Shown in pieces: positions 20,741 through 28,422 of a stretch of 64,000 bases of DNA (positions within the stretch are counted from its first letter, which is position 1; every line of letters starts with the position of its first letter). This DNA comes from a virus. The notes under the pieces are model-generated. The model was not told the origin of the DNA. It made no database searches and was given only the letters and a program-made list of their open reading frames with translations. The translations under genes were made by a program, and so were the position numbers. Where the stretch lies: positions 1 through 64,000 of the IMG/VR virus record IMGVR_UViG_3300021475_000010. One strand, given 5' to 3'.

Positions 20741-22753
20741 ATGACCAGGGCCAAGGTCAAAATCGAGCGGTGGGGCGATGACCGTATAGCAGCGGTCATC
20801 CCCTTTCCGTTCGGCAGAGACGCTCGCACCCGCGTGCCAGGGTCAAGCGCCGTCTGGGATCGCACTGTCTTCCCCGAGCGGTTCCGGTTCTGGAGCTACC
20901 CGCTCACCATGTACACCTGCAGGCGGTTCAGGGAAGTGTTTGAGGATAGCCTCGACATCGGCCCCGAGCTGACGGAATGGGCATGGGACAACAGGCGCAC
21001 TGAAGAGTCGCTTGAAGAACTCCGCGCGGGCGGCGCGGATGTAGACCTGCCTACCGTGCGCGCGGACGCGCCCGAGCTATGGAATGCTCTGCTAGCGCGC
21101 CCATACCAGATAGAGGGCGCAGCGTTCATCATTGCGGGCAAGCGCGTGTGCCTCGGCGACGAACCCAGGCTAGGCAAAACGTACCAGGCGCTCGCAGCAG
21201 CCATCGAGTCCGGGTCAGAGGCAGTCCTCATCGCCTGCCCTCGCACTGCAGTACGCAGCGTCTGGTATCGCAAGATCAAGGAACTGGTCGGCGAAGAGGC
21301 ATTCGTTGCGCAAGGCGATCATGCGAAGCGAGAGCTGACCATCAGGCAGTTCCACAAGACACCAGGCCCGCGCTTTCTCATCATCAACAAGGAGATGATG
21401 CGCGTCCGTCGCATGTACCGTTGCAAGCTGCGACCGGATGAGGCCGACGAATGGGTCAAGGTCAAGGGCAAGCGTAACCCCGTCCCCAAGATCAAAGGAG
21501 TCATCGGCTGGCCAGAGCGCGCACAGCGTCCCGCCCACAAGGGCGGCTGCTACAAGAGCCATCCGCACGACAGCGTTGAGTACCCAGAGTTCCCTGGCCT
21601 GTTCAGCAAGCCATTCGACATGATCATCCTCGACGAGAGCCATCACGCCCTGGCGACTACCAAGCACGTCATCAGCGGAGGCATCTCGCAGATCAGGCTC
21701 GGCGCAATGAAGCTGCCGTTCCATGCGAACACGATCAAGGTAGCTAGCTCGGGCACCCCGTTCCGCAGTAGCAACCTCAAGGCGTGGGGCACGCTCAACT
21801 GGCTATGGCCCGACATCTTCTCTAGCTTCTGGCGATTCGCAGAAGAGCACTGGGGCACTACACCTACAGGATTCCAAGGCGCCAAGGTCATCGGCAAGAA
21901 GCTCAAGGACGAGGTCAAGTTCCGCGACATGCTCCGGCCCTACTACCTCGCGCGGACCAAGGCCGAGGTCGCGCCCTATCTCAAGCCGGTCGAGTATGCT
22001 GGCACACATCCGCCCGGCCACCCCGACGGGCCTGTCGGTATCTACCTTGACATGGTCACTGAGAGCGGTATGCCGACACGTCAGGGCAAGGCGTATCTCC
22101 AGATGGAGCAGATGGGCCTGACAACACTCGCGAACGGCAGGCGGCTCACGGCCAACGGCGTGCTCGCAGAGCTGACCAGGCTCAAGCAGTTCAGCTCGGC
22201 CTACGGCACCTGGCGACTCGACCAGTTCTACCCGGAGGTCCCAAGCATCAAGCTGGAGTGGATACTTGACTTCCTAGCCGAACGCGAAGCGCTAGACGGC
22301 AAGGTCGTCATAGCCTCACAGTTCACGAAGTTCGTCAAGTTCTACGCCAAGCACATCCGCAAGGCAGGATGGGAAGTCGTCACAATAACTGGCGAGACAA
22401 GCGACCAGCGACGGCTCGACGTGCAGGACCTGTTCATGCAGAAGAATGGACCACGTGTCTGCATCATCAACATGTTCGCGGGCGGCGAGGCTATCGACCT
22501 CAGCTCTGCCGACGAGATCGTGCTCACAGACGAGCCATGGTCAGCTCACATCATTGAGCAGACCGAGAACCGCATCCAGAACCTAGCCAAGCGCAACCAG
22601 ACAACAGTATACCGGCTCCGCGCGGCGGGTACTATCGAGCAGGACATCGCAGGCATGACAAGCGAGCAGCTTGCAGCGCTACTAGCGGGCAAGCCTGAGG
22701 CCCTGGATGAGCTGCTCGATGCACGAGACGCACGCATGGAAGAGGCAGCATAA
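20741..22753 (+). CDS. SNF2/SWI2-type DNA helicase
   Basis: 670 residues of the SF2 SNF2 branch. Motif I is LGDEPRLGKT (138-147), like the SNF2 GDEMGLGKT. IACPRTA is motif Ia, ILDESHHAL (296-304) motif II as DESH, SSGTPFRSS motif III. The second RecA lobe has VIASQFTKF, then GGEAIDLSSAD and the arginine-finger region IEQTENRIQNLAKRN. An insertion (about 225-290) contains Cys and His. Phage proteins of this type act in replication or recombination as dsDNA translocases. It starts two bases after the previous stop, with AAAAGGTTCGGTGAC upstream. Confidence 0.92.
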   Translation: MTRAKVKIERWGDDRIAAVIPFPFGRDARTRVPGSSAVWDRTVFPERFRFWSYPLTMYTCRRFREVFEDSLDIGPELTEWAWDNRRTEESLEELRAGGADVDLPTVRADAPELWNALLARPYQIEGAAFIIAGKRVCLGDEPRLGKTYQALAAAIESGSEAVLIACPRTAVRSVWYRKIKELVGEEAFVAQGDHAKRELTIRQFHKTPGPRFLIINKEMMRVRRMYRCKLRPDEADEWVKVKGKRNPVPKIKGVIGWPERAQRPAHKGGCYKSHPHDSVEYPEFPGLFSKPFDMIILDESHHALATTKHVISGGISQIRLGAMKLPFHANTIKVASSGTPFRSSNLKAWGTLNWLWPDIFSSFWRFAEEHWGTTPTGFQGAKVIGKKLKDEVKFRDMLRPYYLARTKAEVAPYLKPVEYAGTHPPGHPDGPVGIYLDMVTESGMPTRQGKAYLQMEQMGLTTLANGRRLTANGVLAELTRLKQFSSAYGTWRLDQFYPEVPSIKLEWILDFLAEREALDGKVVIASQFTKFVKFYAKHIRKAGWEVVTITGETSDQRRLDVQDLFMQKNGPRVCIINMFAGGEAIDLSSADEIVLTDEPWSAHIIEQTENRIQNLAKRNQTTVYRLRAAGTIEQDIAGMTSEQLAALLAGKPEALDELLDARDARMEEAA

Positions 22754-22872
22754 TGGGGAAGCACGGACCCACCGCAAAGCTATGGCCAAGCATCCTCGGC
22801 CTCGTCGCTGCAGCATGCGCGGTCGCGGCGCTCCTTATCCTGGTCTTCGCTTTTCCGCAATGGCACCCATAG
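22753..22872 (+). CDS. Small membrane protein
   Basis: 39 residues, starting MGKHGPTAKL, with one membrane segment (ILGLVAAACAVAALLILVFA). The ATG overlaps the helicase stop (TAATG) and GGAAGAGGCAG lies upstream. Function unknown. Confidence 0.6.
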   Translation: MGKHGPTAKLWPSILGLVAAACAVAALLILVFAFPQWHP

Positions 22873-22899
22873 GTCGCCGGAAAATACCTGGTCGGACGA

Positions 22900-22929
22900 T
22901 TCGACTTTCGGCCTAAAGTACGGTAGACT
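22900..22929 (+). promoter_or_regulatory. Promoter of the DUF3987-like gene
   Basis: -35 TTCGAC (22900-22905), 18-base spacer, -10 TAGACT (22924-22929), nearly the same sequence as the 38852 promoter. The dispersed motif GTACTAACTTAACGAAC starts five bases later, so initiation falls within or beside it. Confidence 0.8.
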
Positions 22930-22933
22930 TAGG

Positions 22934-22955
22934 GTACTAACTTAACGAACGAAAT
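22934..22955 (+). repeat. Dispersed GTACTAACTTAACGAAC motif, + copy
   Basis: GTACTAACTTAACGAACGAA lies between the -10 at 22924 and the gene. An inverted copy with 19 of 22 matches lies at the 3' end of the same gene (24276-24303). The position fits an operator overlapping the transcription start. Confidence 0.65.
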
Positions 22956-22977
22956 AGGCAAGAGGGAAGGAGGGCGA

Positions 22978-24300
22978 GTGCCAACATCAAGAGACGAGCT
23001 TCTGCGGCCGGTACTACCGGACGACGCGCTGTACGGTCTTCCAGGCAGGGTCGCGCTGAAGCTCGCCGAATCAACCGGGGCTGACCCGGCTTCGATTCTC
23101 GGTATGTTCATGACGAGCTTCGGCAACGCGATAGGCAGGCAGCCGCACGTCATGTTCTACGGCCACGACGAGCCTGGACTGCTGTTCACACTGATCGTCG
23201 GCAAGTGGGCTCGCGGCCGTAAGGGTACGGCGTGGAACGCAGTCAAGAAGCTGTTCGGTCAGGCTGAGCCAGAGTGGTCAGCAAACCGGATCGAGTCCGG
23301 GCTCCAGTCGTCTGAGGCAATGATCGAGGCCGTCGCGGACAGCCCGAACGGTGACCCGAGACTGCTGATCCTGGAGACTGAGTTCGCCCGGTTCATTGCA
23401 GCGATGTCGGCTCAGCGCAAGTTCGCCTCGCGGATGCGTACCGCGTACGACGGCGAGACGCTAGCCGCAAGGCGGGTCAAGCAGCCACCGCTGATCTCAA
23501 CGCAGCACATGATCAGCATCATCGGCATGATCACTCCGGGCGAGCTACTCGCCCTGATGAAGATGTCGGGCGGGCTCGAAAGCAGGATGCTCTATTTCTA
23601 CTCCGCCCCCGCGCGTAAGACAAGAACCGATCCGTTCAAGGTTGACGAGAGCGAGATCAACCTAGCCGATGAGGTCAAGGAAGCGATCGGGCACGCGTGG
23701 GATAGCATACTGCTAACATGCGGGCCGATCACCGCTGCACTGGCAGAGCTGCGGGGCGTCGCTCCCAAGACCAAGTTCCCGATCGCCGATGACGTCGCGG
23801 AACGGTGGAAGGATGAGATCGAGCCTGCAATCGAGGACATCGCCGACGCTGTAGGCGAGGACTACGAGCGCTACACGGCCCGAGCCCAGACGCACGTTGT
23901 CCGTCTCGCCCTACTCTACGCGCTCGCGGACGGGGCAAGCGAGATAGACTGGCCGCACATCAAGGCAGCGATGGCGCTTACCGAGTTCTGCATGTTCTCG
24001 GCGCGGCGTATCTTCTCTGTCCCCGACGATCCCAAGCCGAAGATCAGCCCGCTCCAAGAGGGCAAGGTGTTCGACTTCCTGCTGGAACTGACGCGGGACG
24101 CGGAACTGTCGGGAGACGAGGATGACGCCTGGGCGTCAATCGTCGAGATCACGAACGACGTGCTCAGCAACAACACGCCGGGTACGCCGATCCTCGATGA
24201 CCTCGAAGAGCAGGGGCTCGTGCAGAAGCGGACTATACGGACGGGGAATAAGGGCAAGCCCCGAGTCGAGTACCGTGCAGTAATTAGTTCGTTAACTTAG
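22978..24300 (+). CDS. DUF3987-like protein (primase/helicase C-terminal type)
   Basis: 440 residues. GTG start with AGGAGGG upstream. GLLFTLIVGKWARGRKGTAW, SGLQSSEAMIEAV, RLLILETEFARFIAAM and FASRMRTAYDG follow the DUF3987 pattern, found in phage and plasmid proteins related to replication helicases; a nucleotide-binding core is expected but the P-loop is degenerate here (GKWARGRKGT). The C-terminal 100 residues resemble a winged helix (ILDDLEEQGLVQKRTI). It is a single-gene unit framed by the dispersed motif at both ends. Confidence 0.72.
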   Translation: MPTSRDELLRPVLPDDALYGLPGRVALKLAESTGADPASILGMFMTSFGNAIGRQPHVMFYGHDEPGLLFTLIVGKWARGRKGTAWNAVKKLFGQAEPEWSANRIESGLQSSEAMIEAVADSPNGDPRLLILETEFARFIAAMSAQRKFASRMRTAYDGETLAARRVKQPPLISTQHMISIIGMITPGELLALMKMSGGLESRMLYFYSAPARKTRTDPFKVDESEINLADEVKEAIGHAWDSILLTCGPITAALAELRGVAPKTKFPIADDVAERWKDEIEPAIEDIADAVGEDYERYTARAQTHVVRLALLYALADGASEIDWPHIKAAMALTEFCMFSARRIFSVPDDPKPKISPLQEGKVFDFLLELTRDAELSGDEDDAWASIVEITNDVLSNNTPGTPILDDLEEQGLVQKRTIRTGNKGKPRVEYRAVISSLT

Positions 24301-24303
24301 TAC
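24276..24303 (-). repeat. Dispersed GTACTAACTTAACGAAC motif, inverted copy
   Basis: Minus strand GTACTAAGTTAACGAACTAA, then TTACTGCA. It overlaps the last codons of the DUF3987-like gene. The CTGCA end is shared with the copies at 8088 and 44417. Confidence 0.65.
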
Positions 24304-24352
24304 GACCGCCTCGACAAACCTACTAAGGAAACTAAGGAATAAGGACAAGACC

Positions 24353-24535
24353 GTGAACATAGGCGAAGAAGAAGAAGCAATTGAGGTTCCGATGCCTCTC
24401 GCGCCCGGCAAGCAGCCGGTACACGAGCCCTCCCCGCAGGTCGAGCCCGTTAAGGAGCCTGCTCACGCTCGCCACCTGCACTTCCACACGAGCGAGGGCA
24501 AGATCGAGAAGATGGAGCTGGCTGACAATGGCTGA
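24353..24535 (+). CDS. Hypothetical acidic small protein
   Basis: 60 residues. GTG start after AAGGAATAAGGAC. Glu/Pro-rich, probably disordered (EEEEAIEVPMPLAPGKQP), with a His-rich end. Overlaps the next gene by eight bases. Confidence 0.65.
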   Translation: MNIGEEEEAIEVPMPLAPGKQPVHEPSPQVEPVKEPAHARHLHFHTSEGKIEKMELADNG

Positions 24536-25250
24536 CCACATCGGCGACGACATCCTGTCGGACGGCACTCCGGTGCCGGACGTACCGCAGACCTTCCTCG
24601 CGTTCCGTACCTGGAGGCTGAGCGAGAGCAACAGGCTGCTCAGCATCAACGCGCCTAACCTCACGGGCAAGGCCGGAGGCTCCGGCCAGCAAGGCGTCCG
24701 CAAGATCGGATGGATACATCGCCACCTGGCAGACGAAGAGGGCCAGAACGGATGGCCGATCGCGGAACCGCTTATGGCGCACTGCGGCGTCAAGGGCGCG
24801 GCTGCAGAGGCGAACCCCGATCACGGCAAGATTCCGTCCAAGGAATGCTCGTGCGGTATCTACGCGACGACCGAGATCAAGGTCATCAACAGCTACCTCG
24901 GCAACGAGCAGTACATGGGCGTGGCCATCCGGGGTCCGGTGCTCGGCATTGTCGAGATGGGCGGCAAGGTTATCCCCGCAACGCAAGGCTACCGCGCCCG
25001 GTACGCGCGGGTTGCCGGGATCATCGCCATCGGCGACGTGTTCTCGCTCTCCCACTCGCACTTGCTCCAGATCGCGGAGCTATACCAGGTGCCGTTGCTC
25101 GACGACATCTCCAAGGACCCCGAAGACTACCGCCAGGCCATCGGCCAGATGCCTGCGGTCACTGATCCCTCGTCCATCGGCGATGAGCTGGAGGAATGGC
25201 TGAAGGGCGAAGAGGACAAGAAGAAAGATGATGAGGAGGGAGGTGAATGA
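24528..25250 (+). CDS. Hypothetical protein
   Basis: 240 residues, starting MADHIGDDIL. ATG at 24528 follows GATGGAGCTG. A well-folded alpha/beta composition (FLAFRTWRLSESNRLLS, HCGVKGA with CSCGIYA as a possible metal site, MGVAIRGPVLGIVEMGG). The acidic Lys/Asp/Glu tail resembles tails used to contact DNA-replication partners. Not recognised. Confidence 0.72.
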   Translation: MADHIGDDILSDGTPVPDVPQTFLAFRTWRLSESNRLLSINAPNLTGKAGGSGQQGVRKIGWIHRHLADEEGQNGWPIAEPLMAHCGVKGAAAEANPDHGKIPSKECSCGIYATTEIKVINSYLGNEQYMGVAIRGPVLGIVEMGGKVIPATQGYRARYARVAGIIAIGDVFSLSHSHLLQIAELYQVPLLDDISKDPEDYRQAIGQMPAVTDPSSIGDELEEWLKGEEDKKKDDEEGGE

Positions 25251-25510
25251 CCGTGCCAACCACAACTAGGAAGGGCCATCGCCAAGTGGGTGAGGGAGGT
25301 GAGCCGCAGTTCTCGTTCTGGCTGTTCATCGAGGCGCTGCAGGATGCGCGAGGCGGCGAGGGAATGTCGCCCCTGGAGCTGGCCAATGAGATGGGCGCCA
25401 GTCACGAGGCTGTAGCTCGCTGGATGGCCGGGATCGCTGTCCCGAAGGCCGGATACCTCAAGAGAGCATCACAGCTCTTGGGCAAGGCCCCTGAAGATTT
25501 CTACGAATAG
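25247..25510 (+). CDS. XRE-like helix-turn-helix protein
   Basis: 87 residues. Residues 39-80 (MSPLELANEMGASHEAVARW, then GIAVPKAGYLKRASQLLG) match a Cro/CI-type HTH: the recognition-helix region is SHEAVARWMAG. GGAGGGAGGTGA lies before the ATG. A likely phage transcription regulator and one candidate binder of the dispersed motif, though nothing links them directly. It is followed by a promoter-like site. Confidence 0.8.
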   Translation: MTVPTTTRKGHRQVGEGGEPQFSFWLFIEALQDARGGEGMSPLELANEMGASHEAVARWMAGIAVPKAGYLKRASQLLGKAPEDFYE

Positions 25511-25512
25511 GT

Positions 25513-25542
25513 ATAGCGTTCTGCCAGAGCGTACGCTATACT
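25513..25542 (+). promoter_or_regulatory. Promoter of the 25577 gene
   Basis: GAGCGTACGCTATACT with -10 TATACT at 25537-25542; CGTACGC resembles the CGTACGG of other promoters. The -35 is poor. An AGGAGG site and ATG follow 35 bases on. Confidence 0.65.
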
Positions 25543-25576
25543 CCCGGTAAGGCAGAATAACCCACTAGGAGGAAAG

Positions 25577-26257
25577 ATGCCAGCACGAGCCCGTGCCGCC
25601 CAGACCACCACTCGCCGTCGTCAGCGCGACCCCGAGCCCGAGCCTGAGGTCGAGGAGACCAAGGCCGCGTCCAACGGTGAGAAGGACTACACCGCCTACG
25701 CCGACAAGGACATCACGACCACGATGGAGGCGTTCGCCGACTTCCTGATCGACGAGGTGTACGAGGGCGAACTGCCCGAGGACTATGACGAGGAATCGTT
25801 CCGCAAGGGCGTGTCCCTCGGCGGCTCCGTCCGCATGGACTTCCAGCGGTCCACCTACTGGGCCGAGGACCCGCGCAACCGCAAGAACCGCGAGCCCGAG
25901 GAAGATGATGAGGAAGAGGCCCCAGCCCCGCGTCGCAGCGGTCGCGCCTCGCGGCGAGCTGCAGAGGCCGAAGAGGCACCGGCCCCGCGCAGCAGGCGCG
26001 GCAAGGGCAAGCCCGCTCCCGACCCCGAGCCCGAGGATGACGACGAGCCCGAGGACATCGATGACGAGGACGTTGACGACGAGGACGTGGAGCCCGAGCC
26101 CGAGCCCGAGCCCGCCAAGCCCGCGCGTCGGTCACGTCGAGGCGCGGCTGCGCCAAAGGGTAAGGTAGCAGAAACCGAAGCCGAAGAGCCGGCAGCTCCG
26201 CGCCGGTCTCGTCGCGGCGGCAAGTCCGCTGAGGCGAGCGGCGCTGCGCCTTACTAG
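25577..26257 (+). CDS. Hypothetical protein, paralogue of the 811-1230 product
   Basis: 226 residues. Residues about 50-107 (TMEAFADFLIDEV, FRKGVSLGGSVRMDFQ, DPRN) match the isolated left-end protein almost position by position. The tail differs: alternating Arg-rich (RRSRRG) and Asp/Glu/Pro-rich segments, certainly disordered. AGGAGGAAAG lies before the ATG. Own promoter upstream and a strong terminator downstream, so again a one-gene unit, as for the paralogue. Possibly a nucleoid- or ssDNA-associated protein; unproven. Confidence 0.82.
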   Translation: MPARARAAQTTTRRRQRDPEPEPEVEETKAASNGEKDYTAYADKDITTTMEAFADFLIDEVYEGELPEDYDEESFRKGVSLGGSVRMDFQRSTYWAEDPRNRKNREPEEDDEEEAPAPRRSGRASRRAAEAEEAPAPRSRRGKGKPAPDPEPEDDDEPEDIDDEDVDDEDVEPEPEPEPAKPARRSRRGAAAPKGKVAETEAEEPAAPRRSRRGGKSAEASGAAPY

Positions 26258-26266
26258 TGCAGTCGA

Positions 26267-26304
26267 GCGGACGCCCCTAGCACCCTACCGCTAGGGGCGT
26301 CCGC
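26267..26304 (+). terminator. Strong terminator hairpin
   Basis: A perfect 15-bp stem GCGGACGCCCCTAGC/GCTAGGGGCGTCCGC with an 8-base loop, 9 bases past the stop. No T run. Confidence 0.8.
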
Positions 26305-26312
26305 GAACAAGC

Positions 26313-26423
26313 GGAACCCCGTCTGGTATTGACGGTGAGGCTCTCTGAATGCGCGTGGGATGGACTTCGACCCCCTGTCCCCGACTATGCACAACCTCCC
26401 GAAGAATCGCCAGGCGGGGTTCC
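26313..26423 (+). ncRNA. Possible structured leader RNA
   Basis: GGAACCCCG-T-CTGG (26313-26326) pairs with CCAG-G-CGGGGTTCC (26410-26423), enclosing about 83 bases. The 3' arm is followed by TTCATTTCT and then the ribosome site of the next gene. It could be a terminator, an attenuator or the base of a small RNA. I see no gene in it. Confidence 0.45.
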
Positions 26424-26442
26424 TTCATTTCTAGGAGCCAAA

Positions 26443-26697
26443 ATGTCAGTAGGATGGTCTCGCCGCAGGCCCGAAGAGCCCGACCACCCCGAGCACCCGT
26501 TCATACTCGCCGTCGTAGGAATCGACCCCGCTAACCCCGACGCGGTATCCGTCGCTAGGGTAGCGCTTCAGCCGGTACGGTACGCGGCCCCGGACGAATT
26601 GCAGGACGGCGTTATCGAGCCGACCGCAGTCTTCAAGCCGTGGCTACCGTTCACCGACTGGGACAATGTAGAGATCACGGTGGAGTACCATGACTGA
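26443..26697 (+). CDS. Hypothetical protein
   Basis: 84 residues, starting MSVGWSRRRP, with TAGGAG before the ATG. Beta-rich (PFILAVVGIDPANPDAVSVA). Codons upstream of 26443 run through the hairpin and are not coding. Overlaps the methyltransferase-like gene by eight bases. Confidence 0.7.
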   Translation: MSVGWSRRRPEEPDHPEHPFILAVVGIDPANPDAVSVARVALQPVRYAAPDELQDGVIEPTAVFKPWLPFTDWDNVEITVEYHD

Positions 26698-27328
26698 TAT
26701 CCTCTCGCTCGATGACCTGTTCCGCATGGAGATGGACCAGCTAGAAAAAGAGCACGGCCGCGACCCCGACCCTGACTCTTGGCGCTGGAGCCCATCAGAC
26801 ATTCGCCTCTGGGATGAGATGCTACGCACGGCGTACAACTACTACAGAGAAACTGATTCTCATAGCAGAGGGCCTATCTGCATATGGGAGGCCGGCAGCG
26901 GCATCGGCACCAAGCTGTACAGGGCCAAGCACGAGTACAACATGATCGAGTACGGCTTTGAGAGGTTCGACTACTATGTCGCAGCCGCCCATGAGCTTGG
27001 CGTGGCCTGTGAGCAGCGCGACCTCAGCGACCTCGATGACCAACCGGCCTGGGAAGTGCCGGACATAGTCTTCACCGCTCGTCCGTTCAAGGATGACCTG
27101 CTTGAGGTCAAGTGGGAGCAGCTTATCCAAGACCGGATGCGTCCCGGCACTGTACTGATCTCAACGTTCACGGCGCGGAAACCATATGGCTGGACGGTGC
27201 TCTACCGAGCTACATTCCGTGGTGTTTGGGTTAAGCCCGATACATCACCGGACGAGCCCGAGAGCGTGCAGAGAGCCGTTACGCGATCGTTATACGTATC
27301 CGTCCCGGCCGGTAAACCTACCCGCTAG
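26690..27328 (+). CDS. Class I SAM methyltransferase-like protein
   Basis: 212 residues. ICIWEAGSGIGTKLYRAKHE is the glycine-rich SAM loop, followed by IEYGFERFDYYVAAAHELGV as the second strand and CEQRDLSDLDD as the acidic turn. DIVFTARPFKD and MRPGTVLIST complete a Rossmann pattern. DPPY-type DNA methyltransferase motifs are absent, so the target is more likely a small molecule, sugar or protein. ATG 26690 overlaps the previous gene. Confidence 0.72.
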   Translation: MTDILSLDDLFRMEMDQLEKEHGRDPDPDSWRWSPSDIRLWDEMLRTAYNYYRETDSHSRGPICIWEAGSGIGTKLYRAKHEYNMIEYGFERFDYYVAAAHELGVACEQRDLSDLDDQPAWEVPDIVFTARPFKDDLLEVKWEQLIQDRMRPGTVLISTFTARKPYGWTVLYRATFRGVWVKPDTSPDEPESVQRAVTRSLYVSVPAGKPTR

Positions 27329-27389
27329 GTTAGGCGTCGTATAGGTAGGGCCGGGGAAAAGCCCTTGCCCAAACAGCGGAAGGGACGAT

Positions 27390-28205
27390 ATGTCCAGCAA
27401 GAAGATGTGGGTCGCCGGTATGGGACTCGTGGCGGGGCTGACGCTCGCGGGATCAACGGCCGCAATGGCCGGGACGCCCAGTCCGTCTCCGAGCCCGAGC
27501 CAGCAGAGCACGTGTACCCCGGCTCCCAATCACACTGACTCGCCGTACGGCAGCCCGGCTGCGACACCGCAGTTCGGCTACAACCCGTGCCCGACGCCGG
27601 CACCCAAGCCGGTGTGCCCTGTCGTGGTCGCGCCGATCCCGCTGCCCATCGTTCCGGGCACGGACCTCCGCAACTGCCGGGTCCACCAGCAGGAGTTCGA
27701 CATCGCGGACACCGCGTTCCAGGTCTTCCCTGGACACCTCCGCGAGACGGACACGGTGCTCGGCTCCGGCCCCATTCGGTTCGACCTTGGCCGGGACGTC
27801 ACCCTGACGTCCACGACCGATCGTCTCCGTGACCGCTTCGGCGACTCTGTCGTGATCCACCACGCCGCCCTCTCTGGCGTGACCGTGGACCGCGCAACCT
27901 GCTCTCTCAACATCGACCAGAACGATGTCCCCTGGTGGATCCGTGGAGGCGGAACCGGCATCGACCGCAACGAGATCGGCGCTGGCCTCTACGACCTGCG
28001 CGGAGTGGTCTCGTTCCCGACCCGCAACTTCGTCTGCTCTCTGCCGGTCGGCCTGACCGCCACCCAGGCGGCGAACGACCTCAACAGCAACACCGGTCTC
28101 CCGCTGCCCCTGATGTTCAACATCGGCGTCCAGGCCACCGGCTGGAGCGCCAACCTGCACAGGGACCGCGACAACCACGACGTGCTGTCCTCGTACGTCC
28201 GCTAA
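27390..28205 (+). CDS. Predicted secreted protein with signal peptide
   Basis: 271 residues. N-terminal signal: MSSKKMW, a hydrophobic core (VAGMGLVAGLTLAGSTAA) and an AMA-G cleavage site at about 27. A Pro/Ser linker (TPSPSPSPS) and a Cys-containing segment follow, then a mature domain from about 95, beta-rich with three or four Cys. GGAAGGGACG lies before the ATG. Codon use is richer in C-ending codons than its neighbours, suggesting recent gain. It is flanked by a weak hairpin upstream and tandem terminators downstream, so it is a cassette-like unit. A secreted phage protein may alter the host surface or exclude other phages; speculative. Confidence 0.8.
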   Translation: MSSKKMWVAGMGLVAGLTLAGSTAAMAGTPSPSPSPSQQSTCTPAPNHTDSPYGSPAATPQFGYNPCPTPAPKPVCPVVVAPIPLPIVPGTDLRNCRVHQQEFDIADTAFQVFPGHLRETDTVLGSGPIRFDLGRDVTLTSTTDRLRDRFGDSVVIHHAALSGVTVDRATCSLNIDQNDVPWWIRGGGTGIDRNEIGAGLYDLRGVVSFPTRNFVCSLPVGLTATQAANDLNSNTGLPLPLMFNIGVQATGWSANLHRDRDNHDVLSSYVR

Positions 28206-28241
28206 CCCATCCGCCAGCTAGCCTAGCTAGCTCCTGACGCG

Positions 28242-28275
28242 GGGGCGTCCAGCCGCTGACCTGACTGGGCGCCCC
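28242..28275 (+). terminator. Terminator hairpin 1 after the secreted-protein gene
   Basis: GGGGCGTCCAG/CTGGGCGCCCC, an 11-bp stem (one T-G pair) with a 12-base loop. Confidence 0.7.
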
Positions 28276-28303
28276 TGCCCCATGTAAGACCTGTCTCGGG
28301 GGC

Positions 28304-28340
28304 AAGGGCCCAGTGGTGTCGAGGTGACCACTGGGCCCTT
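28304..28340 (+). terminator. Terminator hairpin 2 after the secreted-protein gene
   Basis: A perfect 14-bp stem AAGGGCCCAGTGGT/ACCACTGGGCCCTT with a 9-base loop, followed by CCGCATTTCT. Confidence 0.8.
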
Positions 28341-28356
28341 CCGCATTTCTAGGGGG

Positions 28357-28386
28357 CTAGACTTTCCGCCGTTCGTACGGTAGACT
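28357..28386 (+). promoter_or_regulatory. Promoter of the recombination gene group
   Basis: CTAGAC, an 18-base spacer containing CGTTCGTACGG, and -10 TAGACT (28381-28386). Matches the 38852 promoter over most of its length. It lies directly after the double terminator, marking a fresh transcription unit. Confidence 0.82.
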
Positions 28387-28422
28387 TAGCCTAGGCGGGA
28401 AGTCCAGGCAGGAGTAAGCCAT

